DNA of 64,000 bases from Aradus depressus (lineage: Eukaryota; Arthropoda; Insecta; Hemiptera; Aradidae). Positions 1 to 12,400 of this stretch are shown piece by piece; the first letter of the stretch is position 1, and each line of letters starts with the position of its first letter. The DNA lies in assembly GCA_963662175.1 (NCBI GenBank), contig OY759222.1, positions 16,192,222 through 16,256,221 on the forward strand, in the 5' to 3' direction. The notes beneath the pieces were generated by a model that was not told the origin of the DNA, ran no database searches, and was given only the letters and a program-made list of their open reading frames with translations. Both the position numbers and the translations under genes were made by a program.

Positions 1-1640
1 CGTATAAAAGCCAGCTGAGTTCCAGCAAGAGCTCGTCGACAACCAAGCACCACAATAGAGGTGATAGTACCCCTCTCTGCGGACACCCGGCTGCAGACAC
101 TGCTCTTAACCGGTCAATCCCAAAGTTGTGTTTATAATTCTGCCTTTCATGTTCTCGATCCACCGGCATTGGTTCCTCGCCAACGGACAGAATTTATTAT
201 TGTTGACACCTTAGTTAAGTCGCTCTCGATGTCAAGAAAGGCCCCCAAGGAAACGACGTGAGACTAATGGGCCTGTAGTTTGCCTGAGCGCAGTTATCTC
301 GCCCTGGTTTTGGTATATAAATCACTCTTACAGGTCTCCATTTGTCTGGAAGGAAGCCCAGGGTCAGACTTGCCCTGAAAAGTCTACACAGGGGACTTGC
401 AGAGAGGTCCAGACCTTTCTGAAGATTGCCCATTCTACCTTATTTCGATTTATGACTTGAGAGGCGTCTTTATGGGTCTTGTTTCTGGGTCTACTTGCAT
501 AGCTCCCCCGATCCTCTCTCGAGTTACTTAATATAGTACACCTCGGAAAATGGGTCTGCACTAGTAAGTTTAGTGTATCTCATTCCGAAGTTGTTGATCT
601 CCCTCAGGAGTTTCCAAGGTTCCGATTTTTTCCATCGGTCCCCTTGAAAGTATTCTGTGGAGTCTGTGGATCCAGCAGGTATGTTTTCTACTTCCTAACA
701 TATCCTCATCCATGCATCTCTTTGTCTTCCTCAATGGTTGGCGGTGTTGAAAAGACTCCTGGTTTTTGCCTTTAGATTGCTCACATTCGAGTTCCACCAA
801 GTACCTCCATCTGCACTTTTTTAGCTTTCAGAGGGCAATTTCGTTCCAGTCAGCTGTTATAGCGTTCCCAGTTTGTATTTCAAAGATTTCTGAACTCCAG
901 TGTTTGAAATTCAACATTTGGAATGTTGAATCTAATATATCTGTGATCTGATACAGATGTTTCCCCAGATACAAGCCAATTTTTGAAGCCGGTCTTAATA
1001 TAGTAGAGCCTAGTGTGATGTCGATAACCTCTCTCCTATTTTGTGTCACAAAGGTGACTTTGTTACCGCGATCTATTATTTCTAGATTTGATGAAGGAAT
1101 AAAATCTAGGAGTGCCTCGCCTCTTTTGTTAATTTTGCTGCTCCCCGACAAAGTGTGGTGGGCATTTGCATCACAGGGGATTATCGCAAGCGAACGTTGT
1201 CTCTCGAAGAAGGGCTGAATAAGATGGTTGGTCTCCAGGCTGGTCGTACGGAAGGTATACAGAGGCTATAACAAGCTCCTTTGTGGTTCCCTCCCGGTAC
1301 AGGTCAGCTTGGCCTCCACTAGATCTCTGGAACAGAAGTCCCGAAGTGGCATAAGCTGTACGTGCCTTCTTGCTAGGATGCTAATTTTAGGAAGATTTTG
1401 GTCGTTGTGAACGCCCCAAGTCCTCCCAGCCCCATAATTCCCTCTTTATAAACATAAGGTTCTTGAATTAGTACAATGTCAATATTTTTGTTCACAACAA
1501 AGGAACTTCACTTCAATTTTAGGTGAGATGCGAGCTCGTCACAGTATCTGCATTCACAATCCTCCTTGCTGTTACCCGCTGGCTGATCCCGGATCGGACA
1601 GCTCTTTACTTGACTGCTGCAGGCCTTACTGCAAGGCACG
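1..1640 (-). mobile_element. Broken R1/Jockey-type non-LTR retrotransposon (endonuclease plus reverse transcriptase), running off the left edge
   Basis: Reading the minus strand from about 1,500 downward gives an AP-endonuclease with LIQEPYV (near 1,460-1,480), a CDANAHH block (near 1,150-1,175) and a NRREVIDITL block (near 1,010-1,050). It is followed by reverse transcriptase: FLPDKWRPVRVIYIPKPG (near 300-355), YRPISL, the catalytic-strand-like AFLDIE (near 235-250) and GCPQRGVLSPLLW (near 55-95). These are the order and motifs of R1/Jockey-clade ORF2 proteins. Several frameshifts separate the blocks, so this is a dead copy. The minus sequence just upstream (1,510-1,640) is Cys-rich (CECRYC) and may be the end of ORF1, but that is a guess. 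The YxDD motif would lie beyond position 1. Confidence 0.85.
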
Positions 1641-3149
1641 TTTAAAGAAGAAACGGTCACATCACCAAAGGTAATTACTTGACTATTCTTTATGATTTTT
1701 TCTATTAGTTGTGCGGTATTTGAGAATGATTTTTTTTTTTTTTTTTATTAAAATACCAGGTACTATAGACGAAAAGAGCCGGTAGTGGCCACGACAAGAT
1801 ATCACTACCTGCCCCCATATAGCAGTGAGCTTCACCATCGGTGCATCAGAGGCAAGTGAGTCCGTTCTCTGTATATGTATATTAACAATGAATGTATTGA
1901 TACAAAAATTTATATGTTATAGGGGTGGGGCTCAACTCTCTATAACACTACGTAACAAAAAATTATTTATATTTATGTATAGGTATATGGCCCAGAAAAT
2001 CATTTTCCGGCTCTCGCATGAGCGTCACATGTTCCTCGGTCACAGTATCTCGATAGTATATCCCGGTATCAACTTTCTTGACTTGAACAAGGGTTGCATC
2101 TTTCCCCCCATCAAAGAAGAAAAGAAACGTTGAACTGTAGTATAAAACAAAATGCGCGGAAACAATTTACGGAAATAGTGTAATTAATTTTAATGTGAGA
2201 AAAAGGAAGTGAATCCCGAAAACATTGTCTATTTTTAAAAAAATTACGTTTTCGCCCAAAATACAGTAAAAAATTAGGAATTCTTTATTTTAGATCATTA
2301 CTTTTTTGGTAGAGCGTAAAAAGACAAGTAAAATATATTACAAATTATTATAGCTCTGCCAAGAATAAAGTTATCGCCGAAAAACCCTCCGGGAACCTAC
2401 AATACGCTATAGTGAAACATAGATGGCGCTGGTGGGGACAAAAGATATTTTACATGGGTGTTACTCTCACCGATGGTCAACTTTGGTACTTTGGTTGTAC
2501 TTTAGTGTATGAAAACGTGCTGAACGCGAATATGCCATTCATTTTTTACAGATGTCGATTCTTTTTGATATTTTAACGGTTTTTTAATCATTTCAAATTT
2601 ACCGCTATTTTTCTTGCAATCGTAGTTGTTCAAACTAATCACCAGTAGATGGCTCTAACGTATGATGTTCCAACTTTATTAATATAAAGATCAACAATAT
2701 ATATCGATATAACTTCGATGTTTCACATCAATTCTTGAGGTACTGTATGTTACATTTATTCTATAGGACTCTAGTTATACTAAATAAACGTGTAATATTA
2801 GGAGCTTTTAAGAAAATTGAAAAATTTATTATCACAGCCAAAATATTGACACTTAAGAAAAACTACTTGTATATTCATAATCAGCATCATCAAATTAAGC
2901 AATAAACACTAAAAAACTAAGATAAACAAAAACTTGGTCAATTTTTGTTACGTAGTGTAATTGAAGGGTGCTGCTGAATTACGCTATACAACACATCTGA
3001 AGATGAGATCAATGAAGAAAGACAATCTGAGTTAAAAAAATAATAATAGTCTACTTTTCTTGATCTGTGGTGATTTTCAGTAGTTTTTTCAGTGACTGGT
3101 GTAGTCACGAATAATTAAAAAAAGTAGGTGAATCACTGTTTATGTACTT
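1641..3149. other. Intergenic stretch without recognisable genes
   Basis: AT-rich sequence with a poly-T run near 1,731-1,747. The short ORF at 1,825-2,133 lacks coding character or neighbouring splice signals. I see no gene here. Confidence 0.5.
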
Positions 3150-3775
3150 CCCCAGCAAGAATTATTCAATAATGTTTTCGCTCTCCCTCCAACGCCAATT
3201 GACCGTTTGGGCTAAAACTCTGACTTACATAGTGGTTTCTGAATCCTCATACTAAACTCATTTCATCCGCAGTTATTAGTGTATTTAAGTCCAGCCGCTC
3301 TTCTCTGGTCTCCGTCTTCCCTTCGACCGATTGCGCGGAAAATTGATAGGTGTCACTCTTATGGGGCTTTGAATTTAAATATAAAATTTCATGTCGTTAG
3401 ATTCATTATATCGGTACTATAGAGTTGAGCCCCTCTCTGATCTCCCCCTCCTCTTCGGTTGATTCCACCGAAAATTAATAAGTGTTGTTATTGAGTTTTG
3501 AATTTACATATGAAACTTTGTGTTAAAATATTCATTACAACGGCAGTTATGAGAGTTTTTGTGTTAAGCCTCCCCCCTAATCCTTCCCTTGCCTTTGGCC
3601 GATTTGGCTGAAATTAAACAGGTGTTGTCTTTAGGGAGTTTTAGATACACATATAAAATTCCGTGTCGATTCATTCATCCTATCGCGTCCATTGGAATCA
3701 GGAAATCAGAAAACATGAAAGTTTTGACCGATTACATAAATTCCTCTACACTTCATAAAACTGAGGAAGTAATAT
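3150..3775 (-). repeat. Family R repeat, degenerate tandem monomers
   Basis: Three to four degenerate monomers of about 135 bp in a row, each with a 'ttcatta..cgg(c/t)agttat' core (near 3,265, 3,400, 3,530 and 3,670) followed by a C/T-rich block and 'gataggtgt'. The array ends at 'gaccgattacataa', which is the reverse complement of the 'ttatgtaatcggtc' start seen in copies near 29.15, 50.80, 55.17 and 56.16 kb. Confidence 0.65.
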
Positions 3776-4605
3776 CAGCATTATTTGTTGACTGTACAGA
3801 AATCGTGCATGGAACCATCCTGACTCCAGCAAGTATCAAAGGAGCAGCAGATTGCGGATGAAACGCTGGAGTGACTCGAGTAGCTGCGAGGCAGGCAGTG
3901 GGACCTCCCAGTTCACAAGGTCATATTATTATTTTTATATATTCACTAATTATTATATAAATCTTTATAAATAAAAATCTTAGAGGATAAATAGACATGA
4001 GTATTTTTGAAAACTATTTGATAGTTTTATCCGTTTTAAGTTAAACAAAGACTATAATATAGTGGTTTTTAGCTTCCATGTCTCTTTGTCTGTATGTTCC
4101 ACCGTCATCAGGAAAATTTCAACCAATCTTCACATTTTGAATCTGTTTGTCCAGAAATAGCTTTTAGAGAACACGTGATTTGAATATCACAAATGGAGGA
4201 GGTTCAGTTGGAAATAGAAACAGTTATTTCACGTTTTCACAGTTAATAAATTTAGAAATAACGGAACTAAATAACATTTTTAGTGAAAATAAATTTTCAA
4301 GTAATATTAATTTTCCGTTAAACTTACAAAGATTATTTTTTAAATCTTATTTTTCCCAACACTATGTTTGTTTTGATTATATTTGTGTATGTACTATTTG
4401 TGTGCTATTATTCAACTAGTAAATTAATAAAATAATAGTTGTTTATTTTGCTGTGAAAGTCGCTTTTTAACAGTTTTCAACCCATCGAAAAAAGTTATAT
4501 CGACAAGAAAAAAAAAAGTATCAAGTTCAGCTATTTTTATTTTTGCCTTATGTTTGCAAAAAGAATTTATTTTTGTAACGTTCCGTAACGCGAAAAAATT
4601 GTTTA
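3776..4605. other. Intergenic, nothing recognised
   Basis: AT-rich. An ORF of 79 codons at 4,180-4,419 is Asn/Phe-rich and looks like chance. No RNA gene or TE boundary was seen. Confidence 0.45.
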
Positions 4606-4818
4606 GCCATTACAGGTCTTTCTTATACCAACCACGCTTAGAGATCACTCTCTCTCCCCCTCCCCTTCTCAATATCATTTCATTTTGTCTCTTTGTATAG
4701 CGTAATCTTGAGAGTAGACACATATACCATGTAATACCAGTATGAAATAGTTTTGAGAAGGTGGATGAGGAAAGAGTGATCTGTAAGCGTCGTTGGTATA
4801 AGAAAGTCCTGTAATGGC
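4606..4818. mobile_element. MITE with about 45-bp terminal inverted repeats (MITE-B)
   Basis: The left arm (gccattacaggtctttctta, then taccaac) is mirrored by the right arm ending ctgtaatggc. The arms pair over about 45 bp with few mismatches, and both include the motif for 'agatcact'. Related copies lie at 16,793-17,925 (split by another element) and as a half copy near 34,727-34,796. No coding capacity. Confidence 0.75.
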
Positions 4819-5241
4819 CACAAACCTATTTTATTTTATTTTACCGAGTCAATATCATGCCCTCAATTTTTGACTGCAATACTTATCCAAAGAAGTGGAA
4901 CAGAATACAAACCTCCAAGTCACAAATCTGAATCTTTTGACTAAAACAAGTGTAGAAAAATATAACGCTATAAAGATTTTTGCAGCATATCTGCATATCG
5001 TTTATAAAAAAGCGAATTAAAATAAAATAAAATTTTAATAAAAAAACATTTTATAAAAAGCGTAATAAAGCAAAATATTTGGTAGTATTAAGTAGTGACC
5101 GATAACTAATGTGTTAGTGAATGCTAGCCACCTATATTGTTTTGTTGATATTTTTAATAATGATAGTATTATTAAATTATTAGTAATATTATTAAATTAT
5201 AATTTGATGCTTGCAGTCTTTCAGTGGACGTATCTTGTGAA

Positions 5242-5535
5242 ATGGCTGCCGTCAATAAGGACATAGAAGCCATTCTGGAGAGGTATGAGAAGGCTTTTGA
5301 CAGTAGTCTGGCTGAAGAGATACAGTATCGTGTTATGACGAAGGAGCGATGCCGCCGACCCTGCCGCCACAAGAAGCCGCCTCTGGGGCAGGTGTCAGGA
5401 CCTGGAGGACTGACCCAGGAGCAGCTGAGAATCCTGTCGATGGACAAGCCACCCTTGGAACGTCTCAAAGAGGTACCTGTTGAGTATCTCAAACCTAGAC
5501 CTCCCCTCCATCTCAAGGAGAAGAACCCCCGATCA
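5242..5535 (+). CDS. Gene A exon 1 (start codon)
   Basis: Starts at ATG 5242 ([12 protein letters not shown]) and ends at a consensus donor (TCA|gtgagt), phase 0. Acceptor-like 'ttgcag' (to 5216) and 'tttcag' (to 5224) lie just upstream, so the exon may begin with a spliced 5' UTR. Base composition is clearly richer in GC than the flanks. It encodes 98 residues rich in Pro, Lys and Arg. Confidence 0.75.
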
Positions 5536-8500
5536 GTGAGTATCTACACTGATTTCCAAAATTATAATAATATTTATTTCCATAAAACCATAACATAGTA
5601 ATTAACATTCATATAATTTATTTCATTAAAATAGCTTATAAATTAAATACATCAACCTATGTTAAATCTTAGAAAATAATATTTAGGTTGACAACAAACT
5701 CACAGAATTTCTGCCAAGCTTTCGGCACTGAGTGTGCCTTCTGGGCCAGTATATATATTATATACTATATTATATTATATATAATATATACATATATTAT
5801 TTATAATAGCAATAAGTTTATATAAGCTACAATTAAATAAATTACATTTTTAAACATATTAATATCATATTTCGTTTATTTTTTTATTAGGTTATGATGT
5901 TTGTTTTGTTTTATTATATTTTTTGTTATTTTTATTGTTTTATCTCCCCTTATATATATATATTTATTAATTATATATATATATAATAAAAGAACGCACA
6001 CTCAGTGCAGAAATCTTTGCAAAAATAAAATAATTTGTTGTTGTTGACCATAAACCTGATCTCTTTCCTTCCTATTATAATATAAACATATATGAAATGA
6101 ATAATAATAATTATTACAAAAAAAGATTAGTTATTTATTATAAACTCATACCCGGGCTTTAACTATGGTTATATCGCCTACTAGAACGCTCTTTCTACGT
6201 TCTGGTTGACATGAGCCCGACTCTACATTGGGAGCCCTAAATCTTGCCTACTCTAGGTTTATTCACCCAGGGGGTCAGTCGGGACCGTCAGTTAAGGTCC
6301 CATCTGAAGGACGGCATGCTTAAGTTTTTTTTACCTCCCAGTAAATTAAGGGCCTCGGCCGGGTTTCCAACCCGCGACCTTGTACTCAGTAGGCTAGCAC
6401 GCCTATCTCTGAGCTACTGGCTCCCTCAAACAAAAAAAAAAGATTAATAGATGATAACTAATATTGAGACCTGCTGTAACTTCAATAGCAAAATGTGGTT
6501 GACAAACAACACTTCCCATTTTCAAAACTTATTTTTTTGAGTGATAAATACTTATCAATTTGTCTATAACAATTTACCCAATATATCCAATATACAATTT
6601 ATATTTTCATCTTCATGATAAAAATATCGTATCCATTGAAAAAATACTTGATTTTGAGGTCATTTTTTGTTAAACATCGTTGACAACGAGGCTGAGTAAG
6701 GTCAAAGTGTTGTTTATTAACTTTCTTTTTCAAACATAAATATTTTGTATTTATATTTCTCTATAAAATTTCAAAATATTTTCTATGATCACCCCTCAAT
6801 TTTTTTTTCACAAAATTTTGTTATCTATACATTAAGGTCCTTAACTTTACACGTTTAGTCAACATTTCACTTTGGTATGAAACTCTTATTTCTAAAATTG
6901 GCGTTTGCTGATCTAATTGATTTAATTTTTTTGACTGATGTAATGTGTATGTGTTTTTTATAATATATAATGATCATGGTCTATCATGAGAAAGTTGGTC
7001 CGTTCATGGTCTGAATATTACAGATAATTCCTTCTGGCAGAAGGTTAGGCAAACCCGTTTAGCGTTTTTCTTTCACCACATAACAACTGAGAAATGGCTG
7101 TCATCTTACTTACATTTAAGATATCAATCAATTCTATTTTAACAAGGATATATTCTGTTCAATTAAAGATTCTCATATAGCAAGCCACATTCTGAAAAAT
7201 GTTATACAATTCAAATTAAAATTTTGCAAGGTGTCCCAGGAATTTCAGAACCTGAGAAAAAGATTAAATAAATAAAACAAACTTATTTTTTTTAATATTG
7301 TCTATTTCACAAACAATTTTACAGGTTTCGGCATTACACCATTCTCAGGTTTAATCTTAGTTTATTACTAAATCTGATGATTTTGTGAAGCCGAAATCGG
7401 TACTTACTCATGCACATCGACGAGACTTACGCTCTGACGGTGTGACGTAGCCCGACCGAGAGCTAAGATGTTTACATATAAAAAAAAAACAATGGGATCA
7501 ATTATAGCAATTGAATTATTTTATATTTATATATTTTTTTCAATATTCCACTATAATTAAAATATTTACTGGTGTTTGCCAATCAAGTTTTTTACTTTAC
7601 AGATTCCTATCCCCGCTCCAAAAGGAAAAGATCTTCCAAAACCGAAGCAACAGACATCTGAAACCCTTGCTCCAAGAAAGAAGGAAGACATCACAAAGAG
7701 TAGAGACGTCGGCGGACGCGGGGAACCGCACAGGAGCAGCTCTGCTTCAAACATACTTGAAGGGATGTGGAGAGATATGGTGGGACGAGGCCTTGTCGAT
7801 AAGTATGATGAAATTGGAAAAAATGTTAAACCTTTCTTTACGGAGGTTCAGAATTTCAATGAAGATCTTCTGTTACCTAGGAAACAACAGGAAAACGTAA
7901 ATCTAGCGACTACAACTGGAAATACTGTGGAATCGCCTATCCTAAAAACAGAAGTGGAGAATATGGCTTCAACTTACCACAAAAATAGCGCTTCTATAGC
8001 AACTCAGACACCAAGTGACTTTGAGAGTGCATTTTTTGGAAGAAAATCTTCAACGGGAGGAGGAGACATGGAGAAGAAAATAGATTTTCAAACTGATGAG
8101 CCGGTCTATCCAACTGCAGACAATAACTGGAGACAACTTCGGGAAAGTGAAAAGACAAAAGGGGTTACTAGCTCTCTTGAAATATCACAGAAGCCCACAT
8201 CACCGAAAAGTAGTCGACCACAAGAAAAAGTGGAAGAAAACCTGATTAACAAGGAGAGTATGGATAGATATTCTCCAAGAAGTACCATCATGGAACGAGG
8301 AGATGCTGAAAGCATATTATGTCATAATAAAAATGAAAGAATCGCTACTGAAATACCGGCTAGAACACTTTTAGATACTGCTAAACAGTTTGAGGCGAAT
8401 TATAACAAACAGAAGGACGGTACACAAGACGAGGGAAGAAAAAAAGAAAACGAGTTGGGATTTTTACAGAGTGATCCGAAATCTACTGGTGACGCAAGAA

Positions 8501-9377
8501 GAAAAAATGATTGGTTGACAGAAATGTATCTAGAAACGAAGGTGAACAGAAATAAAAATAATAATATTTCTGCGGGAGATGGACTGTTTCTACCACCACT
8601 CGATCAAAAAGAGTTGAACGTGTACAGTCTTCACAGCTCACAGATGGAACCCAAGTATGATCCATACCAGAAAAACTTCACCAATTGGTACAGTTCAAAC
8701 ACAATGAAGAAGGGGGACTTCTCATTAAAGAACGGACTGAGGAGGGATGTGAAGGAGTCTCAGTCGTTCCTTCAGTCGTCAGGTCCCCTCTCTCCGGAGG
8801 TGGCGCAGAACAGAAAGTCGGAACACATGTTCAGCAGCTGCATGTCCACAGGGGAGGCGGGACACAAGCTAAAGCAGGGAGATGTGCATGGAGACGTGGT
8901 CAGCACTCCCTCCTGCAAGAATGAGAAGATCAGCGAGCTGGCTCAGTCCTATCTTGAGAAGTGCTCAGGTGCCCCTCACGGGAGGCAGTCCAATCCTCCA
9001 AGAATGACTTCTGATCCTCTCAACATCAACTTGAGGTACATTTTTATAACACTTTTTTTTTGTTGTTTTTTATAATAATGAATACCTAATATATTTTTCC
9101 GATTTATTAATACTTTAATGAATAGTTCTCTAGGGTCAAAAATAAGAGATTTCATTTTGTCAAGCACTGAACATTAGAATTACTGATACTTAACATTGTT
9201 TGCAGAGATATTGTGAAACAATAAAAAGTAAAGAAAAAACATATGTATTGTCTATTTCACAATATATATATATATATAATATGGGAGTAGTTTAGGTATT
9301 GCTACTATCTTCAGCCACGACTTAACAAATACTGTAAGTTGTGGCTGTAGATGGTAGCAATACCGAAGGTACTCCCG

Positions 9378-9415
<38 letters not shown>

Positions 9416-12400
9416 TGAAATACACAATATTTTTTTTTTAAGTTTTTTTTTACTTTTTATTAGAATTACTGCTTTTCGACTCAATAAAATAATTGCAAAC
9501 GTTACAGAGAAAAAAAAAAAAATACATTTTATTTGTCGACTTATTATTAAGGTAGGGCTATAATAACCTAAGTAGTTGTTCGTCCCAAATAAATCAACCA
9601 ACCATACCCATCGCTATTTCGTTTCTATTTTGCCAAAAAAAATCAAAGTTTTGTAACTAGGCAATAATCTAAAGGGAGAATGGTTCTAAAAATATTAAAA
9701 AGTGTGACATGATACTCAAAACCATACTTAAGTCGAAAAAGGCAACTTTTGTTTTAAAGGCGTTTTTGATAAAGTGAAAAAGTTAAAATAACATTTATAA
9801 AATTATGAAAAATAATACCCTGAAGAACAAACAACTTGTTGAGAGCTCGTTACTGATATTTAATAATATTTCATATACGTTATTAAGTAGTGAATAATTT
9901 AGTAAAATAAACATAAATTTAATATATAATATATTTATCACAGCGTCACTTCTTCAATTTATTTGTTTTTTTGCTTTTTAAAGAATTAAATACTCCTACC
10001 ATCAGCATCTATAACGTATCTGATCTTTATGTTAAGATTCCTTCTGTCAATCAGAATCTTCGTTTTAGAGATTATTTTTATTCAATCGATTCTATATTTA
10101 AAAACCTAGTCAAAACAAATATATAAGTCGACTCAATAAATATATTCTATAAAAGGAAGAATCTGATTTACAGAAGAAATGTTAACATAAAGAACAGATA
10201 TATTATAGATACTGATAAAGGGTGATTTTCCTGAAACGTATGTAGTTGCTATTAAAAAAATTGGATAAGTGATACTGTGATCAATATATTAAATACGAAT
10301 TCAGAATCTCATCACAACCTGAAAATAATATAAATTTAATTTTTTTTTTTTTTTTTCTTATGTAAATTATATTTAGTTCTCTAGATCTCATGTCAAAAAA
10401 TGATGGTGCTGGGGATAGCCTTGAGACTATGACGCCCTCCCGGAACTACATAATGAACATGATAGATGACGTGGTTCGGAAGACACAAGACGATAAGGGA
10501 GGCAAAGCGGCTGTCCAGGAGCCCTGCCAAACGGTAACAGTATTCTGTGATTATGCAATATATAATAAGTATGTTTCGGCGATGACGAACAGCGTATCAA
10601 CCTAAAGCTAATATTTCTCAAGGAAGCGAACCTGATTAGTAAAATCTAGTCGTAACTACATTTTAAAAAAATATATAAAAAAGTTATAAAAAAATTTAAA
10701 ACAAAAGAGAAGGAAAAAAACAAAGATAAATAAATTGAAAACAATTAAATAAAACAAGAGTAAAAATAAATAATAAATTTACAAACATAACAATATCTGA
10801 ATGCTTTTCTTGCCAAATGTTGAATAGATGCTCCAAATGTCTGGTCGGTAAATATACCAAAGACCTTAAGACCATCTCAAGCTGAAAACTGTTAGACCAT
10901 CGCAAGCCAACAAGAGAACACCCATGGAACCCCTCCGTAGCCAATAATCTCCCTACAGACTCCTCTTCGAATTAATCACGAATTATGTAGATTCATTATT
11001 AATTTCTGCTCTATCTGTGAATGGAAAACAAAGTGACCAAACTTTATAGTTTTTTGGACATATCCTCTTTTGCCAATGAGTGACAGATATAATTTCTAGA
11101 TAATCATTCTTGTTTTCTGTCACAAAAATCATTCTTGTTTTCTGTCACAAAAATCATTCTTGTTTTCTGTCACAAAAATCATTCTTGTTTTCTGTCACAA
11201 AAATCATTCTTGTTTTCTGTCACAAAAATCATTCTTGTTTTCTGTCACAAAAATCATTCTTGTTTTCTGTCACAAACATTTAATAAAATATTTCTGAAGA
11301 TGTGAAGATCACAATAGAAATAAAACTCATCCAACTATTTACATTTTTCATACTGAACAGATATCTAATAAATATTTTTTGTAGACAGAAGAATTAGACA
11401 GAATGGATTCAAGTTTTTGCGTTGAAATCATCAGACGACTTACTGAACTGATGATGAAGTGTGAACTTCCCAAGACTCCCAACGAATCACGCGATTTTTA
11501 TTTGCCCAGTAATTATATTTCCAATTGTTATTTTTATTATTATTACTTTTGTTATTATTATCGTTTATTAATATATTTTTAATTCATTTTTTCAGGCAGA
11601 TTTTTGTATTATTTTAATCTATTAAAAAAATTGAGGACTGACCATTTGAAGCATATACAAAAAGAAGTGAAACATATTGAAGATCTAGACAGGTGATTTT
11701 ATTTGACACTAGGGCTGAGTCTCACCAAAGTTATTTCATTGTGATATGACGGATGATATTACATGGAAGTGACATGTTCCTACAGATTTCAAAACTTTAA
11801 TTTATCATCGTTTAAGGGAAATTCAGTCATACCTCTTAAATAGATGATTTGGTTATGCAAAAAGGGACCTTATCCCTTTAATGCCGTTTTGAGAAAATTT
11901 AAAAAAAACGTCCTTGCTCTTTGTGACTTTGAGATTTTTGAATGATTTTTTTTCGGAGTGTTCATCTCAATAGTTTGTATCAAAAACGCAATTGCTTTCG
12001 GTTGTAGATTTTATAGTTTAAACAATAAAAAATAAAAAAGCCGTTGGACTAAGGTCCCTTTTTGCATGAATGGGCGGAGAGTGGACAAAAATAGACTGAA
12101 ATTCAAGGCAAAATCAGTCCGTGTGATGAGGTTTTGCAAGAATTGCTCGTCTTGAGTATTCAAGTTTAAGAAACGCTGAAGTATCTCGTTTTTTTGATCA
12201 GTGGAAAGTGCCATGCAAGCGTTCTTGCACCTATAAACAAAGAATATGGAAACGCTACCATTAGGAAAACACTATCAAAACAAAACCAAGTTGGCATCGC
12301 AAAAACAAGCACATAACCCTAAATATTGGCCTTTTCCATGAAGAGAAATGAAAGGTTTGTCGACTTACATTAGTGTCCGCGCAGATTGTCTAGCAGGGAA

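Noticed and set aside
11104..11278. CRISPR-like array of 25-bp repeats
   Set aside because: The repeats are directly adjacent with no unique spacers, in an intron of a spliced eukaryotic gene.
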